Shown here piece after piece: positions 1 to 6,493 of a DNA stretch of 64,000 bases. How positions within the stretch are numbered: the stretch's first letter is position 1; each line of letters opens with the position of its first letter. A program made the translations under genes and the position numbers. The notes under the pieces are model-generated. The model was not told where the DNA came from and ran no database searches. It was given only the letters and a program-made list of their open reading frames with translations. Source of the stretch: Limosilactobacillus kribbianus (GTDB lineage Bacteria > Bacillota > Bacilli > Lactobacillales > Lactobacillaceae); assembly GCF_026413145.1 (NCBI RefSeq), contig NZ_JAOVYZ010000005.1:1-64000 (forward strand), given 5' to 3'.

Positions 1-257
1 TGCCAGTTAATTCGGCCATCATTTAGAAAATTGCGAACAGTCCGCGTTGTAAAATCGACAGCCGGTTGAGCGCGATACAGTGACTTGCGGGCAAAAATAG
101 TAGTAATCAGCCATTTAATTAATTTCAACGGACTGACTAAACTGTGTCGTTTGAAGTTGATTTGATGAATAATTTCACCTAGACCAATCTGCTTGAAAAA
201 GGTCTTAATTAACAATTGGGACTCGTTATTCTCCTGAGAATGCTTTATACTGTTCAT
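1..257 (-). pseudogene. IS4-type transposase, N-terminal part (runs off window)
   Basis: On the minus strand an open frame starts with ATG at 257-255, preceded by an AAAGGAG ribosome binding site, and runs off the window edge at base 1, so about 85 residues are visible. The product begins MNSIKHSQENNESQLL and continues with basic, helix-forming sequence (FKRHSLVSPLKLIKWLIT, then DFTTRTVRNFLNDGRINW). From memory this matches the N-terminus of IS4-family (DDE) transposases common in lactobacilli. No catalytic residues fall inside the visible part, so whether the element is intact cannot be judged. It opens the AT-rich mobile region of the first 6.4 kb. Confidence 0.6.
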
Positions 258-299
258 AGCGTAAGAACTCCTTTACTTTGGTGTGAACAGTTAAAGTAT

Positions 300-324
300 A
301 ACGCAGGAGCTTCTTGCGTTTTTT
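300..324 (+). terminator. Possible intrinsic terminator antisense to the transposase start
   Basis: A 9-bp stem (AACGCAGGA paired with TCTTGCGTT, one G-U) with a 3-nt loop is followed by a run of T on the plus strand. It overlaps the transposase promoter region (TATACT on the minus strand, 300-295). It would stop transcription leaving the element antisense to the transposase. Confidence 0.4.
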
Positions 325-341
325 CTATTTTTATAACAAGG

Positions 342-380
342 AAGCCAGGGATAGCGGTGATTAGCCGTTATTCCTGGCTT
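342..380. repeat. 17-bp hairpin upstream of the IS4-type transposase
   Basis: The arms 342-358 and 364-380 pair over 17 bp (three G-U) around the loop GATTA. There is no T-run on either side, so this is not an intrinsic terminator. Its place just outside the transposase start fits the protective stem-loops some insertion sequences carry near an end to mask the start from incoming transcription; that role is inference. I could not place the terminal inverted repeat of the element. Confidence 0.45.
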
Positions 381-383
381 TCA

Positions 384-951
384 AGTTTCAGTACTTAATT
401 TAAATTCAAGTTATTGAATTTACTAAACCCAATAAAACTAAGCATATAGCCAAAAGGCTGTGTGCTTTTCTTTTTGGGCAGCACCCGTTAGACTCGAAAG
501 CAGTTGTTCTGCGTTGGTAGCATCCTCGAATCACACGTGGTTTAGGTACGTGCTAAGCTGTAGTTAACAATATAGGAATGCCAATCCTGATGTTTCACAT
601 ATATCGAAAGAGTGGCTGGAAGTCCAGAAAATGCGACGGACAACCCTATTTATCAATGCGATTTTTTCGTGTTTTCGCGATGTTTTGTTGAAAATTTAGT
701 ACAGCAATCGAACAAATCAAACACTGATGATAATGGGGGCAAGGGCTGGATGAGCTTAATATGTCTGAGTTGTTATTGTTGATGAGTTCATTAATAACGA
801 TTAGTGGATTGATTAACAATAATAACTAGTGTTACGATGTTGCATCATTGCATTTTTGCCACAGATAGGCGAAGTGTAATGATGATGCTACGCAGTTACT
901 TTGTGGGGGTTAAGGTGACGTAGGCTCTTTTTAATCTGGTTTGTTATACTA
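384..951. other. 568-bp non-coding stretch before the RHH gene
   Basis: I see no credible gene. The stretch contains an intrinsic terminator (441-475), several short GC-rich stem-capable patches (for example around 540-565 and 640-680) and the promoter of the following gene (TATACT at 945-950). It could hold a plasmid-type origin or single-strand origin belonging to the RHH/Rep module, but I see no recognised nick-site or sso motif. Confidence 0.4.
441..475 (+). terminator. Intrinsic terminator
   Basis: An 11-bp stem, AGCATATAGCC paired with GGCTGTGTGCT (two G-U), has an AAAA loop and is followed by TTTTCTTTTT. This is a well-formed rho-independent terminator on the plus strand. No plus-strand gene is visible upstream, so it probably belongs to a gene lost through IS-related deletion, or to an untranslated RNA. 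Confidence 0.65.
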
Positions 952-965
952 TTTGTATATACAAA
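952..965. promoter_or_regulatory. GTATATAC palindrome at the RHH promoter (operator 1)
   Basis: TTTGTATATACAAA is a perfect 14-bp palindrome two bases after a TATACT -10 box (945-950) and 18 bp before the start codon of the ribbon-helix-helix gene. The same GTATATAC core recurs four times after that gene. RHH proteins usually bind short palindromes of this kind and repress their own promoter, so this is a likely autorepression operator (inference). Confidence 0.65.
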
Positions 966-983
966 TTATGGAGGGGAATAATT

Positions 984-1310
984 ATGAATAAGACTGAATT
1001 AGTACTGTTTCGTTGTGATCATCAATTTAAAAAACGTTTAGATGAGTTAGTTGCTAAGTCGGGTAAAACAAAATCAGAATTTATCAGAGAGTGTATTCAG
1101 CAGGGTGATGAAATTGTGTTTAAGCAGAAATTAGCTCAAATTAATATCAGGCCAGCTAATAAAAATGATATGGATGGTGCATTCAGTAATTTAACACATG
1201 CGTTGGGAAAAGTGATAAGAGTGGATGAAGTTCCTGAGGAATTGGTAGTTAGGTTAGAAGATTTGATTTTGGATTTTCAGTCAATCAGGTTAAAGGAAGC
1301 CAAGAAATAG
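984..1310 (+). CDS. Ribbon-helix-helix DNA-binding protein
   Basis: A 108-residue protein with a good ribosome binding site (GGAGGG, 970-975). Residues 5-40 (ELVLFRCDHQ, then KKRLDELVAKSGKTKSEFIR) fit the RHH fold: a short beta strand followed by two helices with a basic connection, as in CopG/Arc and MobC-like proteins. The C-terminal half is acidic and helical and is probably for oligomerisation. The gene lies between one GTATATAC operator upstream and four downstream, directly ahead of a rolling-circle Rep gene. That makes a copy-control or origin-binding role the best guess. A MobC-like relaxosome role is the alternative, but no relaxase gene is present. Base composition is AT-rich, unlike the backbone. 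Confidence 0.7.
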   Translation: MNKTELVLFRCDHQFKKRLDELVAKSGKTKSEFIRECIQQGDEIVFKQKLAQINIRPANKNDMDGAFSNLTHALGKVIRVDEVPEELVVRLEDLILDFQSIRLKEAKK

Positions 1311-1732
1311 CTTTTGTATATACAAAAATGTATTGATATATAGCCATTTGCGTGTATATACAAAAAATGACGATGTTTGAAGCTATAATGCGTAATTACA
1401 TGCATTACAAAAAAGATTAATGAATTATTGCTACTTTTTTGTATATACACTTAGTTGCCTTTATACCAGCGTTTATTTGTATATACATTTTAAGAAATTA
1501 GATTTAATTGTGAGATGATCGATACCTAGTCTGTTGTATAAAGAATGTTTTGAAGTTTTCTTTCTATTCAATATTAAGGTAACATAACTCTTTAAAAAAG
1601 ACCTTATTAAGTTGATTTATAACTTAAGTTGTGGTTTAATCACTTTAATTAATAAAGGTAATTAATAATTAAGATAATAAAAAACTAACCAAGAAATTCT
1701 TCCACAATGATTACTTGAAGGAGTTTTTTATT
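1311..1732. other. AT-rich intergenic region between RHH and rep; probable origin/control region
   Basis: These 422 bases carry no gene. The first half holds four GTATATAC palindromes (annotated separately). The second half is very AT-rich with short inverted repeats, for example TAAGGT and ACCTTA arms flanking 1580-1610, and a self-complementary ACTTAAGT near 1622. A cluster of protein-binding palindromes ahead of an HUH Rep gene is the usual place for a double-strand origin or rep promoter control. I did not identify a nick site. Confidence 0.45.
1313..1486. repeat. Four GTATATAC palindromes in two 38-bp-spaced pairs
   Basis: The core GTATATAC is found at 1316-1323, 1354-1361, 1441-1448 and 1479-1486, mostly flanked by T-runs on the left and A-runs on the right. 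The first is a perfect 16-bp palindrome (TTTTGTATATACAAAA). Sites 1-2 and sites 3-4 are each exactly 38 bp apart, and 87 bp separate the inner two. With the copy at 955-962 there are five in about 530 bp, far above expectation for an 8-mer. They are best read as operators or iterons for the adjacent RHH protein. Confidence 0.7.
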
Positions 1733-2671
1733 ATGCATAAATCAAAGCGTTCTAAATCAACAGAAATATATAAGAAACGTAAAGCCGCAATAAAAAAAGG
1801 TGACTTAGTAAAAGTAACTAAGTATGGTAAATTTACTGAAATTATGTTTGCTAAGCATACTCCACCTAAAGGTAAGGTTAACATTAGGCATGAACATGGT
1901 TCCTTAGTCAATGGTAGGACGCATAAAGAGATTACTGTAAAGCATTCTGAAAACCGTAGTGACTTGTTGATGAGCCTTAAGCGTTCATTAAAAAAACTAA
2001 GTCATTTGATAGCATGTAATTTTAGCGGTAGGAAAGATGAAAAATTCATTACACTAACCTATTCAGTACCTTATCAGCTTGACCCAAATGGTGCTAAAAA
2101 AGATTGGCAACGGTTATACCAAAATTTTCGTAACAATTATCCAAACGCAAAATATATTGCAATTTTTGAACCTCAAGGTACCCTTTATCCCAAGGATGAA
2201 AAAATGGTACCAAATTGGCATATTCATCTTTTGATCAAAGGCATAAAAGGCGACATTTCACCTAAGTTGAAAAAATGGTGGCGTTCACGTGGCCTTGTTA
2301 AAATTAAGCCAATTTCTGAAATAAAAACGAATAATTTAGGTATTTACTTTACAAGTTATTCAAAAAACTTAAACCCAAAGTTTATTAATGACGTAACCCG
2401 TAAAGTAATTCGAGAAAAGGATGCAAGTATCTTAGATGACGACGATAAGGACATTGCTAAGGGTGCTCGTTTACTTTTTTATCCTCCGCATTTTCGAATT
2501 TATGTTGCTTCTCAAAATTTGAAACAACCACAAGTTAGTTATGTGCGATTCGATGAGTTGGATACTTCTAAACTAGGGGAATTAGTATCAGAGTCTACAA
2601 TCGATATTAAAGATACTCAGACTGGCAAGATTATGAATTCATATGGCTACCTTAACTTTCGCCAAAAATAA
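1733..2671 (+). CDS. HUH-type rolling-circle replication initiator (Rep)
   Basis: 312 residues. I chose ATG 1733 because AAGGAG at 1718-1723 sits nine bases upstream; an in-frame TTG at 1715 is too close to it. The N-terminus is strongly basic. The HUH motif is visible as NWHIHLLIKG, about residue 160, preceded by a strand YIAIFEPQG. A downstream IYFTSYSKN segment carries the Tyr-x(3)-Tyr/Lys arrangement expected of the nicking helix. This fits replication-associated proteins of rolling-circle plasmids and phage satellites (HUH endonuclease superfamily). It would nick an origin and stay bound to the 5' end through tyrosine. No integrase, relaxase or structural genes are nearby, so this is probably a chromosomally trapped small replicon. 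Confidence 0.7.
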   Translation: MHKSKRSKSTEIYKKRKAAIKKGDLVKVTKYGKFTEIMFAKHTPPKGKVNIRHEHGSLVNGRTHKEITVKHSENRSDLLMSLKRSLKKLSHLIACNFSGRKDEKFITLTYSVPYQLDPNGAKKDWQRLYQNFRNNYPNAKYIAIFEPQGTLYPKDEKMVPNWHIHLLIKGIKGDISPKLKKWWRSRGLVKIKPISEIKTNNLGIYFTSYSKNLNPKFINDVTRKVIREKDASILDDDDKDIAKGARLLFYPPHFRIYVASQNLKQPQVSYVRFDELDTSKLGELVSESTIDIKDTQTGKIMNSYGYLNFRQK

Positions 2672-2796
2672 TATACGAATTGAAAATAGATTATTATATT
2701 ATTCTTTCTTGTAGAGCGTTAAGACAAACAGAAAAAGGAGTTATTGCTCAGTTATCCCCATAACCACTCAGTTGTCTTAGAAAGGATATATTCCTC

Positions 2797-3287
2797 ATGA
2801 CTAATGATATCAATTTTTGAACTGGAATCAAGGATCCTTACTTAATTACCTACACTGTTATTCCCGACGTAACTTCCAATATCACTGGTTATCCAATCAA
2901 GATGTCGTCGAACGGCTGCTCGATTTCTCTCCAGATCTAAGGGCTGCCTACGAATACTATCAAGACTTAATAGCTACGATTAGTGACCGCAGTCAGACTT
3001 TGTTAGATCAGCTAATTAAGCGGAATAATCTACCAAACGTTATGAGACGAGTTAAGCGAACCCTCGCCAAGCACCGCCAGGAGATTATTGCCAGCTTTTA
3101 CACCCGACTAACCACCGGTCCGATCGAAGGTACCAACAATAAAATTAAAGTCATCAAGCGAACTGCATATGGCTATCGCAACTTCTTCCATTTTCGGATT
3201 AGGATTCTTATTTCGTTGAAGACTTCTAATCTCGTGATTCGTGAATTATCAAAAAAGAGAACTAGACCAAAAGCCAAAGTAGCTTAG
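2797..3287 (+). pseudogene. ISL3-family transposase, internally deleted
   Basis: A start with RBS (AAAGGA) at 2797 reads MTNDINF, then an in-frame TGA, then TGIKDPYL, which is the N-terminus of an ISL3 transposase. From about 2850 a different frame encodes the C-terminal third only: LLDFSPDLRAAYEYYQ, then TTGPIEGTNNKIKVIKRTAY, the classic ISL3 DDE-domain end with its glutamate. About 270 central residues are missing, including the zinc-finger region and the first catalytic aspartates. The element is therefore dead. The left inverted repeat is not found, so the left end is also lost. The region lies between the Rep gene and the NAD regulator. Confidence 0.75.
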
Positions 3288-3317
3288 TCTAGTTCTCCAA
3301 AATCTCTTCATCCTTAC

Positions 3318-3333
3318 CGAGTGACAAAGAGCC
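3318..3333. repeat. Right inverted repeat of the ISL3 element
   Basis: CGAGTGACAAAGAGCC reads on the minus strand as GGCTCTTTGTCACTCG, the typical end of ISL3-family elements. It marks the right boundary of the ISL3 remnant; the backbone-like nrtR promoter begins immediately after it. Confidence 0.65.
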
Positions 3334-3389
3334 ATTTTTTTATTATTGTGATTCTTGATTGCGCTATAATATTTTGTGAGGTGAAAGAG

Positions 3390-4106
3390 ATGGCTGACAA
3401 AGTTGTTGCGCGTCCGCTAATTACGATTGCAAATATTATTTGGAGTTTTAATCCCCTGACCCATTTACCACAAGTCCTGCTGGTCAAACGGGCTTATCCG
3501 CCATTTGAGGGCCACTGGGCTTTACCAGAAACCCTATTGCGGCGGGATGAAAGTGCTGACGCTGCCTGTATCCGCCTGATTAAGGATAAAATTGGTGTTC
3601 GTCTATCAAACAGTGCTACCGAACAGTTGGCAACCTTCACCGATCCCGACCGGGTAAGCGGTGAGCGGGCCTTGGCGATTGCCTACATGACTTTCTTACC
3701 GACAATGCCGCAACTGAGGGCCGGGTACGGAGCAACCGAAGTCGGGTGGTTTAGTCTTAACTTTGACCACGGGAAGTTTATCTTGCAAAATGGTGACTTA
3801 GTTTTGAGTTTGGCTACAGGGTCGGCGCTAGCATTTGACCACCACCAAATTATTAATACGGCCATTGTACGAATTAAAAATAAACTGGACTACCAGCCAA
3901 CCATTTTACAGATCTTAGGACCGACTTTTACCCTTCGGCAAGCCCGCGAAGTTTATGCTACTTTCCGCCAAACAACGGTCGATCAAATTGATAATTCTAA
4001 TTTTAAAAAGACCCACCAAAAACTGTTTAAGGAAGTTGGTACCGCCGCAACAAAGCGGTCAGGCCGGCCACCAAAGTTATTTAAACTGGTACTACCTTAC
4101 GTCTAA
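3390..4106 (+). CDS. nrtR: NrtR-type regulator of NAD metabolism (Nudix-like sensor plus winged helix)
   Basis: 238 residues from ATG 3390 (RBS GAGGTGA). Residues ~8-150 form a Nudix-homology domain (VLLVKRAYPPFEGHWALPE). The Nudix box is degenerate: the segment RRDESADAACIRLIKDKIGV lacks the REXXEE glutamates needed for hydrolysis. Residues ~165-238 look like the C-terminal winged-helix domain of the family (TFTLRQAREVYATF, then RSGRPPKLFKL). NrtR proteins bind ADP-ribose or NAD derivatives with a dead Nudix domain and repress NAD-salvage genes. The next gene encodes nicotinate phosphoribosyltransferase, which supports the call. The promoter (TATAAT near 3364) starts 30 bases after the ISL3 end. 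Confidence 0.8.
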   Translation: MADKVVARPLITIANIIWSFNPLTHLPQVLLVKRAYPPFEGHWALPETLLRRDESADAACIRLIKDKIGVRLSNSATEQLATFTDPDRVSGERALAIAYMTFLPTMPQLRAGYGATEVGWFSLNFDHGKFILQNGDLVLSLATGSALAFDHHQIINTAIVRIKNKLDYQPTILQILGPTFTLRQAREVYATFRQTTVDQIDNSNFKKTHQKLFKEVGTAATKRSGRPPKLFKLVLPYV

Positions 4107-4159
4107 AAATAAAAGTGCTACAATTAGTTATAATAGAAGTTCAATATACTTTTATTTTT
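4105..4159 (+). promoter_or_regulatory. Inverted repeat enclosing the pncB promoter -10 box
   Basis: Two 12-bp perfectly complementary AT-rich arms, AAAAATAAAAGT (4105-4116) and its complement (4148-4159), enclose 31 bases that contain TATAAT (4129-4134). It may act as a weak terminator after nrtR, or as part of the NrtR-controlled promoter of pncB. The sequence does not decide between these. Confidence 0.35.
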
Positions 4160-4209
4160 TGCAGTAGTTAAAGTATTTTTTACCTAAATTTGTTAGGAGT
4201 TGTTTAATA

Positions 4210-5640
4210 ATGAAGCATGAATTATTAACCGACCTGTATGAGTTTTCAATGGCCAACGGTTATTATCAAACGCTTCCCCACGATAAGCAGGCGCGCTTCG
4301 ACGTCTTTTACCGTAAGGCGCCCGATGATGGCAGTTTTGTGATTAGTGCTGGATTGATGCAAGTAATTGATGAAGTTAAGAACTGGCACTTTTCAACTGA
4401 TGACATTGCTTATCTGCGGTCCCTTAACCACTTTAGTGACGACTTTCTCTTTTACCTGACGGCAGCTCACAACCGCTGCTCAATTAAGGCAATCCCAGAA
4501 GGCACGCCAGTCTTCCCACAGGAACCAATCCTTAGTATTAGTGGCCCACTAATTGATGTCCAACTTCTCGAAACCCTGATCTTAAACATCATTAACCACC
4601 AATCATTGATTGCAACGAAGGCATGGCAGATCACCAGCGTTACTGGCGGACGTCCAGTAATGGAATTTGGTGCACGACGGGCGCAGGGGCCTGATGCCGC
4701 AATATATGGTGCGCGGGCTGCCATTATTGGTGGGTGCAGTAGTACCTCCAATGTGCTAGCTGCCAAGCTGTTTAACCTTCCGGCGGCGGGGACGATGGCC
4801 CACGCCTGGATTGAAAGCTTTCCTGATGAATTAACGGCCTTTCGTGCCTGGGCCAAAATTTACCCTGACAATGCTGCCCTGTTAGTTGATACCTACGATG
4901 TGGTTAACTCTGGGGTACCGAACGCAATTAAAGTCTTTAAGGAATTGCGGGCAGCTGGCCACGAACCGGTTGGTATCCGCATCGATTCTGGTGATATTGC
5001 CCAGTTGGCAATCAAGGCCCGGAAGATGATGGACGAGGCTGGTTTTACCAACGCTAAGATTACTGCTTCAAACGCCCTTGATGCCCACATTGTTAAGTCA
5101 TTGCTTGATGAAGGGGCACCACTGGATAACTTTGGGATCGGTGATCGACTAATTACCAGTTCATCAAGTCCAGTATTAAGCGGTGTTTATAAAATGTCGG
5201 CACTAGAAAATGATGGCAAATGGGTGCCAAAGATCAAGATTAGTAATAGTCGCGAAAAGATTACGCTCCCTGGGAATAAGCAGGTTTACCGGCTCTACGA
5301 TAAGCATGATCCCCAACACGCTGTTGCCGATGTAATTGCCCTGGCTGACGAGCAGATTGGAACCGAAATTGCGGCAATCAATGCTGACGTTCACGTCACC
5401 CGGAATAAAGTGATTTTAACCGACTTCATTGCTAAGCCACTGCTTAAGCAAGTTTTGACACTGGAAAAAGCGACGCCAATTGAAACCGACACTTTTGCCA
5501 TCCAGCATTTTGCGCAGACCGAATTAGCACAGCTGCCGGCGGCTACTAAGCGGTTGCTTAATCCGGACCGCTTCCCGGTTTATTTAACCAAGCGGTTAGC
5601 TGACTTGCAACAAAAGCTGGTTGATGAGGCACAAAAATAA
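4210..5640 (+). CDS. pncB: Nicotinate phosphoribosyltransferase
   Basis: 476 residues, RBS TTAGGAG. The enzyme converts nicotinate, PRPP and ATP to nicotinate mononucleotide, the committed step of NAD salvage. Family landmarks are visible: YEFSMANGYY near residue 11, MEFGARRAQGPDAA near 153, the GTMAHAW stretch near 197, GIRIDSGDIA near 257 and ITASNALDAH near 285. Length is normal for the bacterial type II form. It lies 103 bp after nrtR and probably has its own promoter between the two. An RBS directly after the stop (AAGGAG) shows that another gene followed; that gene is destroyed (see the next entry). Confidence 0.9.
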   Translation: MKHELLTDLYEFSMANGYYQTLPHDKQARFDVFYRKAPDDGSFVISAGLMQVIDEVKNWHFSTDDIAYLRSLNHFSDDFLFYLTAAHNRCSIKAIPEGTPVFPQEPILSISGPLIDVQLLETLILNIINHQSLIATKAWQITSVTGGRPVMEFGARRAQGPDAAIYGARAAIIGGCSSTSNVLAAKLFNLPAAGTMAHAWIESFPDELTAFRAWAKIYPDNAALLVDTYDVVNSGVPNAIKVFKELRAAGHEPVGIRIDSGDIAQLAIKARKMMDEAGFTNAKITASNALDAHIVKSLLDEGAPLDNFGIGDRLITSSSSPVLSGVYKMSALENDGKWVPKIKISNSREKITLPGNKQVYRLYDKHDPQHAVADVIALADEQIGTEIAAINADVHVTRNKVILTDFIAKPLLKQVLTLEKATPIETDTFAIQHFAQTELAQLPAATKRLLNPDRFPVYLTKRLADLQQKLVDEAQK

Positions 5641-5650
5641 GGAGTTAGCA

Positions 5651-5671
5651 ATGACTAAAGCATTATTAATT
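5651..5671 (+). pseudogene. pncA: Start of a nicotinamidase-like gene, truncated after seven codons
   Basis: Right after pncB, an AAGGAG site and ATG 5651 open a frame reading MTKALLI. This equals the usual start of lactobacillar nicotinamidase/isochorismatase proteins (MTKALLIIDYTNDF in the forms I recall). The sequence then passes into the interrupted end of an IS30 transposase on the other strand. The fragment is short, so the identity rests on gene order (regulator, pncB, pncA) and seven residues. If right, this strain cannot make nicotinate from nicotinamide with this gene. Confidence 0.4.
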
Positions 5672-5908
5672 ATGGTTGAGAATTTTTTGCTTTAACTCAT
5701 CGCTCAGCTTAGTTTTCCGACCACATCGTGATCGCTTGTATTCGGCATCTGTTTGTGCTAATTCAGCCTGATAAGGTTGACATCGAGATAATTCATAAGA
5801 AATTGTTGACGGTGATCGGTTCAGCCGAACGCCCATTTGGATATTGGACAGCCCTAGTTCACAAAAGGTTTCGATTTTAATTCGTTCGGAATAGGTTATA
5901 CTAGACAA
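5666..5908 (-). pseudogene. IS30-family transposase, N-terminal fragment
   Basis: The minus-strand frame starts at TTG 5908 (AGGAG upstream). It encodes the helix-turn-helix N-terminus of an IS30 transposase: ITYSERIKIETFCELGLS, then VRLNRSPSTISYELSRC, then GRKTKLSDELKQKI. It then breaks off where it meets the pncA start, near 5675-5685. The DDE catalytic core is missing. Downstream on the plus side, a pair of arms (AAAGATCAGCT at about 5909 and AGCTGATCTTT at about 5960) and GTCCGAACAGCGTTCGGAT mark the element's end region, near 5990. The truncation point coincides with loss of pncA, as expected from an IS-adjacent deletion. Confidence 0.7.
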
Positions 5909-6104
5909 AAGATCAGCTCCTAAAAGATGGGTTTGTGGTAAACACCATTTTAAAGGAAGCTGATCTTTTTTGTCCGAACAGCGTTCGGATTAATTTTACA
6001 ATCTACCTTATTTAAAAAATGGTGTATTTTTGGTGTACACACACCAAGATTACTAACTTTTTACAAGCTAGTAACTAAATTTGTCTAAATTCACAGTGTC
6101 GTCG
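5909..6104. other. IS30 end region and AT-rich junction sequence
   Basis: About 200 bases without a gene. The first ~85 are the IS30 left-over with its long-arm hairpin. The rest is AT-rich and contains two copies of TGGTGTA 11 bp apart (6020-6026, 6031-6037), described as possible integrase-arm repeats. Confidence 0.4.
6020..6037. repeat. TGGTGTA tandem repeat, 11-bp period
   Basis: TGGTGTA occurs at 6020-6026 and again at 6031-6037, with T-rich spacers. It has the same 11-bp period as the TTTTGGTAGAC pair at 6384-6405. Such short direct repeats in helical phase are typical of arm-type sites for tyrosine integrases. No integrase gene is present here. Confidence 0.35.
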
Positions 6105-6127
6105 AAAAGCCGTCACATCAGGCTTTT
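6105..6127 (-). terminator. Terminator-like hairpin after the lysS-like remnant
   Basis: AAAAGCC (6105-6111) and GGCTTTT (6121-6127) form a stem with a 9-nt loop, four bases after the stop codon of the remnant reading frame on the minus strand. The T-tract is short. Confidence 0.4.
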
Positions 6128-6130
6128 AGA

Positions 6131-6211
6131 CTACTTTTTCTTATTCTTCTTACCCTTTTTGCTATCCTTAGTTTCCTTTTCCGGACGCATCGTTGGGAAA
6201 TAAAGAACATA
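6131..6211 (-). pseudogene. lysS: 3' remnant resembling lysyl-tRNA synthetase
   Basis: A minus-strand frame ends at 6131 with YVLYFPTMRPEKETKDSKKG followed by a Lys/Asn-rich tail. The segment V-L-x-FPTMRPE matches the end of class II LysS proteins (VILFPAMRP in the E. coli enzyme). The residues just upstream (NCEDR) no longer resemble LysS, so only the last ~25 codons remain. A terminator-like hairpin follows. It is probably a leftover from recombination at the lysS 3' end. The match is short, so confidence is moderate. Confidence 0.4.
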
Positions 6212-6325
6212 CCTATCTTCACAATTAAGTAAGGATAATATACAGAACCTGTAAAGATAATTATATTATTACTTATAGCTAAAATATGTAATTTTAAAAC
6301 AATGGCGTGCCAATGTAATAACAAA

Positions 6326-6362
6326 AAAGGTACTACGCAAGCTCAAATTACGTAGTACCTTT
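6326..6362 (-). terminator. Intrinsic terminator downstream of guaA
   Basis: A perfect 12-bp stem (AAAGGTACTACG with CGTAGTACCTTT) and a 13-nt loop are followed, on the minus strand, by a run of T. It lies 130 bp past the guaA stop and probably ends guaA transcripts, or marks the edge of an inserted element. Confidence 0.65.
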
Positions 6363-6383
6363 TGCGGTATTATCTATTGATGT

Positions 6384-6405
6384 TTTTGGTAGACTTTTGG
6401 TAGAC
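6384..6405. repeat. TTTTGGTAGAC tandem repeat next to the guaA 3' end
   Basis: Two perfect, adjacent 11-bp copies (6384-6394 and 6395-6405) lie 89 bp from the guaA stop codon. The 3' end of guaA is a known integration hotspot for genomic islands. Repeats of this form resemble integrase arm-binding sites, so this may be a residual att region (inference). Confidence 0.45.
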
Positions 6406-6493
6406 AACTTGCAATAAACTACCAATTCTACCAAATTTGCCCCTCTACAAATGCCGTTATCTTAGGCTTCCCTCTTCATGTTGTCCTATAACA

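Noticed and set aside
216-398. Plus-strand open frame of 60 codons
   Set aside because: It is antisense to the IS4-type transposase start, crosses a 17-bp hairpin and a terminator, and has no RBS.
6118-6324. 68-codon minus-strand frame near the IS30 end
   Set aside because: It is out of frame with the LysS-like tail, has no RBS and is AT-rich junction sequence.
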